Positions 38,975-49,701 of a stretch of 64,000 nucleotides of DNA are shown here, piece by piece. Both the position numbers and the translations under genes were made by a program. The notes below the pieces were generated by a model. That model did no database searches and was not told where the DNA came from. It saw nothing but the letters and a program-made list of their open reading frames with translations. Position 1 is the first letter of the stretch, and each line of letters begins with the position of its first letter. Origin of the DNA: Brevibacillus sp. (GTDB lineage: Bacteria > Bacillota > Bacilli > Brevibacillales > Brevibacillaceae); NCBI GenBank assembly GCA_017656235.1, contig JACDOF010000012.1, forward strand, positions 1 to 64,000. Direction: 5' to 3'.

Positions 38975-39700
38975 TTACGAACCGGTCGGAATCTCATCGG
39001 GAATCGATTCCTCGTCCTTCCGCCGTTCCGAAAGCTGAGTAGCTTCACTTTCCTGCCGGCTCCGGTTGCGCACCCACAGCCCAGCCCCGATGACCGCGGC
39101 CACGACCAGGATGTCAAAACCGTAGATCAACCAGGGCGAACCCAGAAAGTCGTTGACGATTTTTTCGTGTGTGATCATCTTGGCGGCCGTCCATGCGAGA
39201 ATTCCCGAACCCAGGTAGACAATCCATGGGAATCGCTCCATCGCTTTCAAGATCAGGTGGCTGCCCCAAATCATCACCGGTATGCTGATCAACAGTCCGA
39301 TGATGATCAGCGTCAGATCACCCTTGGCTGCCCCGGCGATAGCCAACACATTGTCAAGGCCCATCAGAATATCGGCGACCACGATCGTGCGAATCGCCTG
39401 AATCAGATTCTCACCCGGCTTGATGTCTTTTTCTTCCTCTTCTTCCACCAGCAGTTTGTAAGAGATCCAGACCAGCAGCAGTCCGCCGATCAGATAGAGG
39501 TACGGGATCTCCAACAACAACGCGGCCGCCACGGTCGCCAGCACCCGTACGCCTATCGCCGCAGTCGTCCCCCACAAGATCGCTTTTTTCTTCTGTTCCG
39601 GTGGCAGCTTTCGGCTCGCCAGCGCAATCACCACGGCGTTGTCTCCACCCAGCACGAGGTCGATCGCAATGATCAATAAAAGCGAGCTAAGAAATTCCAT
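38975..39700 (-). CDS. TerC-family membrane protein
   Basis: 'MEFLSSLLLIIAIDLVLGGDNAVVIALASRKLP...VADILMGLDNVLAIAGAAKGD'; preceded by Mn riboswitch. Confidence 0.9.
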   Translation of the reverse strand: MEFLSSLLLIIAIDLVLGGDNAVVIALASRKLPPEQKKKAILWGTTAAIGVRVLATVAAALLLEIPYLYLIGGLLLVWISYKLLVEEEEEKDIKPGENLIQAIRTIVVADILMGLDNVLAIAGAAKGDLTLIIIGLLISIPVMIWGSHLILKAMERFPWIVYLGSGILAWTAAKMITHEKIVNDFLGSPWLIYGFDILVVAAVIGAGLWVRNRSRQESEATQLSERRKDEESIPDEIPTGS

Positions 39701-39792
39701 CTCCCACACGTTTCCTCCAACTCCTCTCTGCATATCTGTTCAAGCAGTCCGCCAAGCCAAGACTGCTTCGCCCTTGCAGGTGAGAAGTCAAA

Positions 39793-39924
39793 CAAAAAAG
39801 ACCCCCACCTACGTAGGAACATAGGCAAAGGTCTTGCTAACAACGGTGTGTACGTTGCCAACAAAGCCGAGGACCCGCGGCGTCCTGTGAATGACGACTT
39901 TGCTGTAAAAGCTACTCCCCTTTG
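39793..39924 (-). promoter_or_regulatory. yybP-ykoY manganese riboswitch with rho-independent terminator
   Basis: Minus strand aaaggggagtagctttta...ccgcgggtcctcggctttgttggcaacg...gcaagacctttgcct...ggtcttttttg, upstream of terC-like gene. Confidence 0.9.
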
Positions 39925-40029
39925 AATGGAAAAACAATGTATCACGTGCTACCAATATGGTACTCTGACACGGCAGTTGTTGTCAACCTCGCAATTCAAG
40001 TATCATGGAGGGGAGGAGGGTTGTCAATT

Positions 40030-40546
40030 GAAGAAGACGTTCGTCCTGGAGGCGGTCATGCTGGCCGTGTATGGGGAGCTCCTGGTACCGCCCGAACCAG
40101 TTGAATACATTATTCCGCTGTCAACCATCTATGAACTGGAAGAGATCCTGCACAGTCCAGACCCGATCATGCTGGACGATGAGGAAGATGCACACGTGCG
40201 GACGGTTATTTCTCACATGATCCGCTACTTCGACGATCCGTTTACCCGAAAAAAGCTGCAAAAGGGACTGGTCGCCCCTTGGTCAACCGTTTCCTTTCCA
40301 TATCAGGATGACGTGACACTTACCGTGCTGAGGGCGGAAGACACCGCCTACTGGGGAGAACTGTTTGATCCCATCGAAACCGAGCTGCTGCTGGCAGCCA
40401 TGCGCTGCGAAGTACCGCTTTTGACCGACCAGCTCGACCTGCAGAAACGGATCATTGAGCATCAGGCACCCGTACAGTTTTATGATATCGAAGATTTCAC
40501 GTTTGCCGTGGAAGAGGGAATCTCTCTGGAAGATTTGCGCGGCTAG
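40030..40546 (+). CDS. Hypothetical protein
   Basis: Likely TTG start after ggaggaggg; 'MKKTFVLEAVMLAVYGELLVPPEPVEYIIPLSTIYELEEILHSPDPIML'. Confidence 0.6.
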
Positions 40547-40642
40547 CGAGGTGGCTTTTTTTTCACAAGCAATTGGCTCTTTTTTTTGCACGAAGAACCG
40601 CTTATAGTGAGGAGCAAACGACAGCCTACAAGGAGCAGGATC

Positions 40643-42070
40643 ATGGGACGTAAAGCGAAATATATCTCTGTCTTGCATCAATTGCGCTACCAGATTTTAA
40701 GCGGGGAGTGGCCAATTGGCTCCGCCTTGCCGCCGGAGAGAAAACTGGCCGATCAGTTGGGCGTGAGCCGCAATACAGTGGTTCGGGCCTACAGCGAACT
40801 GGAAGCAGAGGGCTTGATTGCCGGACGGATGGGCAGCGGACGCTACGTCCAGCCGCTGGTTCCCTTGTCCGTGCCGGAGCGGATGGATTGGCAGAAGAGA
40901 CTGGATGCGGATCAACCGTCCTCCTCCCCGTCGCACATGGCTGATCTGCTGTCGATCAGTTCGCCGCGTCAAGGCGTGATCAACTTCACCCACGGTGACG
41001 GAGGCAAGCAAACCTTGCATTCGTCCGGATTTCCACGCTACCTGCAGCAAACGGCAGAACGCGTTGAGTCCTACTATTTTTTGCCGATTGACGGTCATCC
41101 GGACCTTCGCAGGTGGATCGTCTCCTGGATGGGACTGGAACAGATTTCCTCTCCCGAACAAGTGGTCATCACCAGCGGATCGCAGGAAGCGCTGAAACTG
41201 GCCACTTCACTGCTGGCCAAGCCGGGTGATACCATCGCTGTTGAGATGCCCACGTACTTCGGAGCACTGCAGTTGTTTCAGCAGCTGGGGATGCGCATCA
41301 TTCCGATTCCGCTCGATCGGGACGGGATGCGGGTTGACGTATTGGAAGGGGTATTGGTCCGGTACAGCCCCCGTTTCGTCTATACCGTTCCCACCTACCA
41401 CAACCCAACCGGCTGTACGCTTTCACTGGACAGGCGGAAACAGTTGATCGCGCTGAGTGAGCGTTACAACCTGCCCATTATTGAAGATGATGCATACCGT
41501 CACCTGCACCTGTACGAGGAACCACCCGTTCCCTTGAAAGCGCTCGATCAGACCGGTAATGTGATTTACCTGAACACGTTTTCCAAAGTGTTGTTTCCGG
41601 GGCTCAGACTTGGCTGGATTGCTGCCAACCGAGCCTTTATCCGCCACATCTCCCGGTTGAAGGAGCTGTCCATCACAACCAATACGTACGGCCAAATGGC
41701 TCTGCTAGCTTTTTTGCAGGATGGTGCCCTGCCGGCACATCTGGAACAGGCCCGCCAGCTCTACCGCTGCCAGGCGGAGGCGATGGGAAGGCACTTGAAA
41801 CAGTTGAAAGCGCTGGGCCTTTCTTACGAGGAACCGCACGGCGGGTTTTACTACTGGGTTGCGCTGCCGCCAGAGACCGATGCCCGTGACGTGCTGCGCC
41901 AATGTCTGACCCAAGGAGTTGCCTTTGCCTGCGGCGACATGTTTCTGACTCGGGAAGCAGTCCAGCCGTTTATCCGCCTCTGCTTCAGCCATGAACCAAT
42001 TGAAAAAATCGACACCGGCATGACCATCCTGGCCAAAGTGCTGATGAAACGAAGGGAGTTAGTATCGTGA
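40643..42070 (+). CDS. GntR/MocR-type regulator with aminotransferase domain
   Basis: wHTH 'LADQLGVSRNTVVRAYSELEAEGLI' plus fold-type I 'VPTYHNPTGCTLS', 'NTFSKVLFPGLRLGW'. Confidence 0.9.
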   Translation: MGRKAKYISVLHQLRYQILSGEWPIGSALPPERKLADQLGVSRNTVVRAYSELEAEGLIAGRMGSGRYVQPLVPLSVPERMDWQKRLDADQPSSSPSHMADLLSISSPRQGVINFTHGDGGKQTLHSSGFPRYLQQTAERVESYYFLPIDGHPDLRRWIVSWMGLEQISSPEQVVITSGSQEALKLATSLLAKPGDTIAVEMPTYFGALQLFQQLGMRIIPIPLDRDGMRVDVLEGVLVRYSPRFVYTVPTYHNPTGCTLSLDRRKQLIALSERYNLPIIEDDAYRHLHLYEEPPVPLKALDQTGNVIYLNTFSKVLFPGLRLGWIAANRAFIRHISRLKELSITTNTYGQMALLAFLQDGALPAHLEQARQLYRCQAEAMGRHLKQLKALGLSYEEPHGGFYYWVALPPETDARDVLRQCLTQGVAFACGDMFLTREAVQPFIRLCFSHEPIEKIDTGMTILAKVLMKRRELVS

Positions 42071-42807
42071 AGCAGGCAACCAAACCGAGACCATCCTATC
42101 GTCAGGGAATGTTGGACGCGCTGCCGATTACGGTCAGCCTTGTCTTGTTTGGGGCAATATTCGGAATGCTTTCCTTGCAAACCGGCCTGTCGCCCTGGCA
42201 GAGTGTGGCGATGTCGATGATCGTGTTTGCCGGTTCCGCCCAATTTACAGCGCTGTCCATGCTTGCCGATAACGCCGGTGTCTGGGCGATCATCCTGGCA
42301 ACGTTTCTGCTTAACTCCCGCCACTTTCTGATGGGACTGTCGATGTCGCCATACTATCAGCGCTTTTCGACCGCGCAGATAAACGGCCTGGCCTTCTTTC
42401 TGATCGACGAGCAGTACGCCATCACCCTGAACCGGTTTCGTCATCACCAGAGCGATCTCGCCTATCTCTGGTCGGTCAGCCTGCTGTTGTATGGCGGTTG
42501 GGTAGTCGGCACGCTGATCGGCACATTGGCTGGACGCTGGATACCAGACCCCGCCGCGCTCGGTCTTGGGTTTAGCTTTACCGCGATGTTTGTCGCGCTG
42601 GCTTACTACCAGCTTACATCTTTGATACGGATCGCCAGCTTTTTGTTGTGCGGTACAGTCGCAGTTGGACTGGCGCTGGTTCTGCCTGACGGGCTGCACC
42701 TTTTGGCTGCAGGCGTTGTCGCCTTTTTGATCGGATACTTGCTGCCCCAAGCGGACGAGCAGACGGCAGGCCCCGCCCAACAGAAAACGGAGGTGGAAAC
42801 CGCGTGA
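42067..42807 (+). CDS. azlC: AzlC-family branched-chain amino acid exporter subunit
   Basis: 'GMLDALPITVSLVLFGAIFGMLSLQTGL...FAGSAQFTALSML'; followed by azlD. Confidence 0.88.
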   Translation: MKQATKPRPSYRQGMLDALPITVSLVLFGAIFGMLSLQTGLSPWQSVAMSMIVFAGSAQFTALSMLADNAGVWAIILATFLLNSRHFLMGLSMSPYYQRFSTAQINGLAFFLIDEQYAITLNRFRHHQSDLAYLWSVSLLLYGGWVVGTLIGTLAGRWIPDPAALGLGFSFTAMFVALAYYQLTSLIRIASFLLCGTVAVGLALVLPDGLHLLAAGVVAFLIGYLLPQADEQTAGPAQQKTEVETA

Positions 42808-43133
42808 CAATCGAAACTACCTTGTGGTTGTACCTGGGAATGGCGGCCGTTACCTATTTGACACGCCGCGCCTTTTTGCGGCTGCCCAGCAAGTTCTTCT
42901 CACCAAGGCTGAGAAACGGGCTGTCGTTCATCCCGATTGGCATTTTTGCGGCCCTGATCTTCCCCTCGCTGTTTGTGGAAGACGGCAGGCTGGTCGTACA
43001 GCCGTTGTTTCTCACCGCCGGTCTGGTCTGTCTATTGATGATGGCCGCAAGCCGCAACGTTTTTCTCAGCTTTGGCATCAGTCTGCTGTTGGTCGTGCTC
43101 GTCTCCCTGAAGGTGCTCCCGTTTCCGATGTAG
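42804..43133 (+). CDS. azlD: AzlD-family protein
   Basis: 'AAVTYLTRRAFLRLPSKFFSPRLRNGLSFIPIGIFAALIFPSL'. Confidence 0.85.
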   Translation: MTIETTLWLYLGMAAVTYLTRRAFLRLPSKFFSPRLRNGLSFIPIGIFAALIFPSLFVEDGRLVVQPLFLTAGLVCLLMMAASRNVFLSFGISLLLVVLVSLKVLPFPM

Positions 43134-43205
43134 AAGAACAGGTTTTTGAATGCCTACAATCGGGAATGTACCTATATAAGGAATACTGTAAGGGAGCGAT
43201 ACGTG

Positions 43206-43685
43206 ATGGCTTTAGGAGAGAGTCCACTCGATCGGGCACCGGAACTGGAAGAAGAACAGGTCCAAACCATCCTGTTTCAGATGGGCAATGAACATTATGG
43301 TCTGCCCACCATGCATGTCAAGGAGATTATCAAGCCGCTGCCGATCACGCGTTTTCCCAAGTCGCCGCCGTATGTGGAAGGGGTTATCGACCTGCGGGGA
43401 AAAATCCTGCCAATCGTCAACCTGCGCACGATGTTTGGCCTGGAACCGCTGCCGATCACTGAATCGAGTCGTTTTGTCGACGTCGATCTGAACGGCTTTC
43501 GGACCGGCATCATCGTTGACGCCGTATCGGAAGTGGTTCACATACCAGTCAGCCAGATCGAACCGGCTCCACCGATAGTCGCAGGGGTGGAGGGACGCTA
43601 CCTGCAAGGAGTCGCCCGGATCAACGGCAAGCTGGTCCTGCTCCTGGAATTGGACCAAATTTTCTCCATCTGGATCAAGTCATAG
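43206..43685 (+). CDS. cheW: CheW-like chemotaxis coupling protein
   Basis: 'FQMGNEHYGLPTMHVKEIIKPLPITRFPKSPPYVEGVIDLRGKILPIVNLR'. Confidence 0.92.
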   Translation: MALGESPLDRAPELEEEQVQTILFQMGNEHYGLPTMHVKEIIKPLPITRFPKSPPYVEGVIDLRGKILPIVNLRTMFGLEPLPITESSRFVDVDLNGFRTGIIVDAVSEVVHIPVSQIEPAPPIVAGVEGRYLQGVARINGKLVLLLELDQIFSIWIKS

Positions 43686-43739
43686 GAAATGAAACAGCCG
43701 AACACCCCATCAGGGCGCTCGGCTTCTTTTTTCCACGCA

Positions 43740-44529
43740 TCAGATTGATCGAACCAGACCGCCGTCCACCAGGATGGTCGTTCCGGTCATGTAGCTGCAC
43801 GCAGGGGAGGCCAGGAAGGCCACCACTTTGCCGAATTCAGCCGTTTCTCCGTAGCGGCCCAGCGGAATCGATTGTTCCTCCTTTGCCTTCACCTGTTCCA
43901 CCGGCACGCCCAACCGTTCTGCCTGATGCTTATCCAGGCTGTATACCCGCTCCGTCGCGATCCGGCCGGGTGCAACCGTGTGAACCAGAATGCCCTCACC
44001 AGCCAGTTCGTCTGCAAGAGACTTGGACAGTCCGACCACGCCTGCCCGCAGCGTGTTGGAAAGAACCAGTTCCGGGATCGGCTGCTTCACAGAAGAGGAC
44101 GCGAAGTTGATAATCCTGCCCCACTTTCGTCGCCTCATGTGAGGAAGCACTTCCCGGATAAAGCGGATGTAGCTGAGCAGCGTCAGGTCAAATGCCCGGT
44201 ACCAGTCTTCATCGCTGAACCTGTCGAACCCCCCGGCAGCCGGTCCCCCGCCGTTGTTAACCAAAATGTCAACCGTCCCAAACGTCTTCACGGTTTCCCC
44301 AACAGCCCGTTTGATCTGCTCCGGGCGGGTAATGTCACAAACCACATAGGCCACCTTGCCCGCAGCCAATCCTTCGATCTCTGCCTTGGTCCGCTCCAGT
44401 TCCTCTTCCGAGCGGCTGGAGATCATGACGTGAGCCCCTTCACGCGCCATTTCCAGCGCAGCAGCTTTTCCCAGCCCTTTGCTGGAAGCGGAAACAAAGG
44501 CTACCTTGCCGGCTAGACCCAGATCCATC
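43740..44529 (-). CDS. SDR-family oxidoreductase
   Basis: 'DLGLAGKVAFVSASSKGLGKAAALEMA...ILVNNGGGPAAGGFD'. Confidence 0.9.
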
Positions 44530-44566
44530 ATCATCCCCCTCTTGCTCTTCCGCTGTCCGTACCAGA

Positions 44567-45070
44567 TTACTGGTGCGGAATTGGTCCTGGTTTGCCGTTC
44601 GATTCCGGCTGACAGCAGAGCTCTCCCTCGCCGGACTCCAGTGCGGATTTGAGACTGCCCAGAACCTGATCCCAGGCCGATTGATGCCAGCTGCGGGCCT
44701 CTGCCCACTCTGCCCCCTCGCCCCAACCGTCATGTACCAGCAGCAGCCGGGTAGAGCCATTCTCTTCTTGCAACGTCACCGTAACATGAGTCAACTCTCC
44801 CTCGCGATTCATCAGTTCCGCGAACGGATCAGGCCCCCTCCAGGTAAAGCTGAGCCGCTCATTCGGTGTAAGTTCGGTAAACACACAGCCCCTGGTGCTC
44901 ATCTTGTCCCGATTGTCCGGGTCAAAAAACAACTCAAACGCACCGCCGACGCGTGCTTCCACATGAGCTGCCGGGGCAAACCAGGCTGTCAGGCGATCCG
45001 GGCTTGTCCAGGCCCGCCAGACCAGCTCAGGTGAGGCGGCGATTCTGACCTCCTTCACAATCCCACTCAT
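44567..45070 (-). CDS. SRPBCC (AHSA1-like) protein
   Basis: 'VKEVRIAASPELVWRAWTSPDRLTAWFAP'. Confidence 0.85.
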   Translation of the reverse strand: MSGIVKEVRIAASPELVWRAWTSPDRLTAWFAPAAHVEARVGGAFELFFDPDNRDKMSTRGCVFTELTPNERLSFTWRGPDPFAELMNREGELTHVTVTLQEENGSTRLLLVHDGWGEGAEWAEARSWHQSAWDQVLGSLKSALESGEGELCCQPESNGKPGPIPHQ

Positions 45071-45216
45071 CTTTTTCCCTCCTTCTGTTTTGTCCTTACC
45101 GTATACATTAGCACAAAAAAATGACGATTGTGAAATTTTTTCCGATTGGCCCTCCTCATTCTCGTTTTCGGCCATGCAAAGCCCTCGCTGACCGTGCAGC
45201 AAGGGCTTTCCGTTCT

Positions 45217-45885
45217 CTACTCTCTTCCGCCGCTGGCCAGGTAGCTGTAGTTGACCCAGACCATCTCCTCAATACCGAGAATCTCCTTGAACAGATCAAC
45301 GGAATCATACAAAATGGAACTGCCGGTCTGCTCGTTGTATTCCGTGAGCAGCGTCAAATCGAAAACAGCGTGAAGCTGCTTTATCTGCGACGGGGAAAGA
45401 ATACGATGGAAGCAGTGCGGGCGGACGCGTTCGATTCCTTTGACAATCTCCTGGCGCAGGCGCCCCGATTGGATCACTTCGTGCAGAACCTGATCGTATT
45501 CGCTGCGCAGTTCCTCATCCTCCACGACAGCCTCCGCGATCTCCATGTCCGGATGACGCCGCTTCAGTTCCAGCTCGACCAACTCGATTTCCAGATCGTA
45601 GTTGATTGCAGCCGCAGTGACCTCGTAACCGCCGTCAAACAGGCGAAACCCCCACCCCAACATTTCGGTATCGTGAAACCACAAAAGGGGCGGACCGCTT
45701 CTGGACAATTCCCGCAAAAAGAAGAGTGTCTCTGCTTTTTCCAGCCACTCATCCTTGAGAAAAAACGCGTTCCAGTTGTTGTTCAGATTTTTGTGGAAAT
45801 AGGGTTGTCGGGAATAAGGGAGATGAAGCAGCACGCATTGCTCATGTGTTCGGGGATACAGCACTCCGGTAGTAAACTCGCTCAT
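45217..45885 (-). CDS. Hypothetical protein (DUF3885-like)
   Basis: 'FHKNLNNNWNAFFLKDEWLEKAETLFFLRELSRSGPPLLWFHDTEMLGWGFRLFD'. Confidence 0.5.
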   Translation of the reverse strand: MSEFTTGVLYPRTHEQCVLLHLPYSRQPYFHKNLNNNWNAFFLKDEWLEKAETLFFLRELSRSGPPLLWFHDTEMLGWGFRLFDGGYEVTAAAINYDLEIELVELELKRRHPDMEIAEAVVEDEELRSEYDQVLHEVIQSGRLRQEIVKGIERVRPHCFHRILSPSQIKQLHAVFDLTLLTEYNEQTGSSILYDSVDLFKEILGIEEMVWVNYSYLASGGRE

Positions 45886-46040
45886 TGAATTCCCACCGCT
45901 TTCTCGCAAAGTAACCATACCACCTGAATCCCGGTGCACGTACCAGCAAAAACCCATCTGTAATCAGTCTATTCAAATGCTGCTTGATTCTTGACGCGAT
46001 CGCCGAGGCTCACCAGCGCCTGCGACAACATCGTCAGGTT

Positions 46041-47129
46041 TCATCCTCCGTGATCAGTACCATCATCCCCACCGTAGGGGTTGGCGGTTTCAGGCCAGTT
46101 TTGGGCAAACAGCCTCCGCAAGCGGTTTTGAAAGGCTTCCGTCAGTTCCAGATGAAACGGTCTGCCCCGCTCCGCGCGAATGATCGGATAGGCACCGATC
46201 GCAAGCGGTTTGAGCTCCCGCGTCTCGACAAACTGCGGCAGTGCCAGCAGGAGACGGGTAAAGGGATTGGCCTCTTCTTCGGAGGTGTGTACCACTTCAA
46301 ACAAATCGTACAGTTCGGGCGTGACAACAAGAGATAGATAAGGAGGCATTTCTCCCACCCAGACGGTAAACGAACGTTCCCTTACCTCGCTGCGAGCGTG
46401 CCGCCTCATCACCAGCAGGGCTTTGTTCAGCGTATCCATCAGCAGAAGCTGAGCCTGATCATCCCCGTGCTGTCTGCACATCGCCGCGTAATCGAACAAA
46501 TACGCCACACCGTTTTCCTGAAGGGTCTGGTCGCTCAGCGTATCCGCGGCCACACTGATCATCTCTGCTTCTTTTACCTCTTCCACCTCGTCAGCAGATG
46601 AATCAGAGGATTCTTCCCCTCCGTCCCCGGTCAAAAGCTGCCGCACCTTCTGAGCGACACGCTCCCGCTCTGCTGCCGAAAAGGAGAACGTTTCTGTATA
46701 AATGTGAATCAACTGCCCTGCTTCCAGCGCCAAGTGATGAAGAAAGGTGGAAGGCTGCTGTACCAGTCGAAGCACCATGTAGCGGTCCCGCTCTTCACGA
46801 ACGTCAAATGAGAGCGGAAATCCCAACGGTTCAACCGGATCAGACGAGGTCCAGATGACGGCCAGCAGCTTATCGCGGTAGGTTTTCCACTCAACGCTCA
46901 CATCGCCGCGCGCTGACTCGCTGAACGCTTCGACCGATTCAAAAACGAGATACAGTTCCACATCACCCACGGCATCAATGCGGGCAAAGTACGGGAGCCC
47001 ATCATTTTGAGCCAACCGGTACAAGTCGTGAAAATCAGCAGGCGGCAGGATCTCGCCGAGCGTCTCCGAATCGGGAGAGCACAGCGAAGGATCAGGCTGT
47101 ATGTGCGGCATCCATTTGTCCATTGCCAT
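46041..47129 (-). CDS. Hypothetical protein
   Basis: 362 aa ORF, upstream of and in the same direction as the DUF3885-like gene. Confidence 0.6.
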   Translation of the reverse strand: MAMDKWMPHIQPDPSLCSPDSETLGEILPPADFHDLYRLAQNDGLPYFARIDAVGDVELYLVFESVEAFSESARGDVSVEWKTYRDKLLAVIWTSSDPVEPLGFPLSFDVREERDRYMVLRLVQQPSTFLHHLALEAGQLIHIYTETFSFSAAERERVAQKVRQLLTGDGGEESSDSSADEVEEVKEAEMISVAADTLSDQTLQENGVAYLFDYAAMCRQHGDDQAQLLLMDTLNKALLVMRRHARSEVRERSFTVWVGEMPPYLSLVVTPELYDLFEVVHTSEEEANPFTRLLLALPQFVETRELKPLAIGAYPIIRAERGRPFHLELTEAFQNRLRRLFAQNWPETANPYGGDDGTDHGG

Positions 47130-47132
47130 ACG

Positions 47133-47928
47133 CTATTGTTCACTCCAGGATCTGATCAGCGGCCATGCGGCCATCTCGTCCAACAGGGAGCGGTCGGTCG
47201 CGTCGATGTGAACGGGTGTAACCGTAACGTAGCCGCTGCGCAAGAGCTGATAGTCATCCTGTTCGCGCTGCTCTTCTTCTTCCTTGTACTGTCGTCTTAG
47301 CCAGTACCCCGTCTCCTCCTGATGGTACTGATCGTGATAGTGGTACAGCGAGAGTGCGGCCGGTGCCACCCCCTTGATCTCGGAACGCTTGCGGTGCGGA
47401 ATGTTGACGTTCCAGAACACCTCAGGCGGCATCTGGTTTTGTCCGGTTTTTTCCAGAAAATGAGCCAAAAGCGGTTTGACGATCTCTCCCGCCTCACCGT
47501 ACTCCGTTTCGTGAAAATAATTGTCATATGAAAACGCCACTGCCGGCATGCCCAAAATTACTGCTTCGCGCGCCGCGCTGCACGTGCCGGAGTAGTAAAT
47601 ATCACGCCCCAGGTTGTTCCCCACGTTGATCCCGGAAAAGACGACATCCGGTTTTTTTTGGTCGGCAAACAACAGGTGGTAGGCGGACTTGATGCAGTCC
47701 GCCGGGGTGCCGTTTACCTTCCAGGCTTGAACCGGCAGGCCGTAAAACGGATGGGGAGTGGGCGACAGCGCCGAGCGATAGGTTATGCTGTGGCCGACGC
47801 CGCTGTTCTCCTCGGCCGGCGCCACCACGAACACCTCCACATCCGGCAGGCTCAGAATGGACTCCACCAGAATGCGGATTCCGCGGGCGTCAATCCCGTC
47901 GTCATTGGAAACCAGTATTCGCAGCATC
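47133..47928 (-). CDS. surE: 5'/3'-nucleotidase SurE
   Basis: 'MLRILVSNDDGIDARGIRILVESI...APAEENSGVGHSITY...SGINVGNNLGRDIYYSGT'. Confidence 0.95.
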
Positions 47929-48055
47929 AAGATTCCTCCTTGATCTTCCATTCTTTCATTGTAACAAAATTGCCCACTTGATGCGAAATACAATAGAGAA
48001 AGGGGTTGTCCCAATAGTCTAACGACCACGGGGCAGCCCCTTTCTCCTCTTATTC

Positions 48056-48529
48056 TCACTCACCGATGATTGTTTGCCAGCGTTCCTTCCAGTGAATCCC
48101 TTCCAGAATCCAGTCTTCCACCTGCTGCAGCTTTTCTTGTTCAATGCCGAGCAGGCTGGCGATGCGGCGGATTTCGTTTTGTTCTCCCGTCGTGAGTTTG
48201 CGGTCGGCCACGGCAATGTGGTACAGCTGGCGCAGCAGGCGCAGCTTCTCGGAACGATTCAGTCTGGTCATCCCCGCGACCAGTTCTTCCGGCTGCTTGG
48301 GATTATCTATGTCATCCATCAGGATTTGTCTTTCCCGCAGTGAAAAGGGTTCACTTTCCACCATGCGATAGACACGCCCGATCTCCTTTTCTCCCATGTA
48401 CCCGTCCGCATGACCAACACAAATCATCAGCCGTATGGAGTTAAACAAGAGCTGCTTCTCTTTTTCCGTGTTGTGAACTGTCATCGTAATCCCTTCCTTT
48501 CCGGTCAGCGGTGTTCTCGTCTTCTTCAA
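48056..48529 (-). CDS. TerB-like small helical protein
   Basis: 'LMICVGHADGYMGEKEIGRVYRM...AVADRKLTTGEQNEIRRIASLLGI'. Confidence 0.6.
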   Translation of the reverse strand: MKKTRTPLTGKEGITMTVHNTEKEKQLLFNSIRLMICVGHADGYMGEKEIGRVYRMVESEPFSLRERQILMDDIDNPKQPEELVAGMTRLNRSEKLRLLRQLYHIAVADRKLTTGEQNEIRRIASLLGIEQEKLQQVEDWILEGIHWKERWQTIIGE

Positions 48530-48663
48530 TTATACGACGCAAGCAAGAAAGCGGTTGCAAAAAAGTTATGTCGTTTATGTGAAATGTATGATGACACAAC
48601 GCGCTCTTTCTGTTGAAAACTGCTGCCTATCAAACATATAATCAAGCAAAAGGAGTGAGAAGA

Positions 48664-49617
48664 GTGAAAAAAGTGGAACGAGTCAGTCAGTTTGTCGGCA
48701 GCACGTTCGCCGTGTGGGTCCTCTTGTTTGCTGCTCTGGCCTTTTTCTTTCCGTCCTGGTTTACCGGCTTGGGGGCCTACATCGTGCCGCTGCTTGGCAT
48801 CATCATGTTTGGCATGGGCCTGACCTTGTCGGCTGACGACTTTAAGGAAGTATTTAGACGACCAAAAGATGTAGCCATCGGCGTGCTGGCCCAGTTCGTG
48901 ATCATGCCGTTAATCGGTTTTGCCCTCGCCGTCGGGCTTGATCTCCCCCCGGAAGTGGCCGTTGGCGTGATTCTGGTTGGCAGCTGCCCGGGTGGCACAG
49001 CCTCCAATGTGATGACCTATCTGGCACGGGGGGACGTCGCCCTGTCGGTTGCGATCACGTCCGTCTCCACACTGCTCGCTCCGCTGGTCACACCGTGGTT
49101 GATCCTGATCTTTGCCAGCCAGTGGGTTGCAGTAGATGCCCTCAGCCTGTTCTGGTCGATTGTCAACGTCGTGATCATCCCCATTGTTCTCGGCTTGATC
49201 GTCAAAACGTTGTTTAAGCGTCAGGCAGAGGCAAGCGTCAAAGCGCTGCCGCTGGTTTCGGTCGCCGCGATCGTAGCCATTGTCGCCGCCGTCGTGGCAG
49301 CAAGCCAGGAGAAAATCGCCAGCAGCGGTTTGCTGATCATTGCCGTAGTCGTGCTGCACAATCTGCTTGGTCTGCTGCTTGGCTACCTGCTGGCCAAATG
49401 GTTAAAGCTCAGCCTGGGCAAGCAAAAGGCGCTCTCCATCGAGGTCGGCATGCAAAACTCCGGCCTGGGAGCGGCACTTGCCTCGGCCCACTTCTCCCCG
49501 CTAGCCGCTGTTCCCAGTGCGCTCTTCAGTGTCTGGCACAATATCTCCGGTCCGATTGTAGCCACGCTGTTCAGCAAGGTACGAGAGCAAGCCGGCGAGA
49601 GCGCACAGCAGGGCTGA
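48664..49617 (+). CDS. Bile acid:sodium symporter family transporter
   Basis: '[26 protein letters not shown]...[19 protein letters not shown]'. Confidence 0.92.
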   Translation: MKKVERVSQFVGSTFAVWVLLFAALAFFFPSWFTGLGAYIVPLLGIIMFGMGLTLSADDFKEVFRRPKDVAIGVLAQFVIMPLIGFALAVGLDLPPEVAVGVILVGSCPGGTASNVMTYLARGDVALSVAITSVSTLLAPLVTPWLILIFASQWVAVDALSLFWSIVNVVIIPIVLGLIVKTLFKRQAEASVKALPLVSVAAIVAIVAAVVAASQEKIASSGLLIIAVVVLHNLLGLLLGYLLAKWLKLSLGKQKALSIEVGMQNSGLGAALASAHFSPLAAVPSALFSVWHNISGPIVATLFSKVREQAGESAQQG

Positions 49618-49701
49618 CAACCTCCGCCCGTCTTTTTTTGGGCCGGGTCCGATTGCCCTTCCTCCGTTAACCGGTTGACAAGGGGGCAATCGGTTTTTTT
49701 G

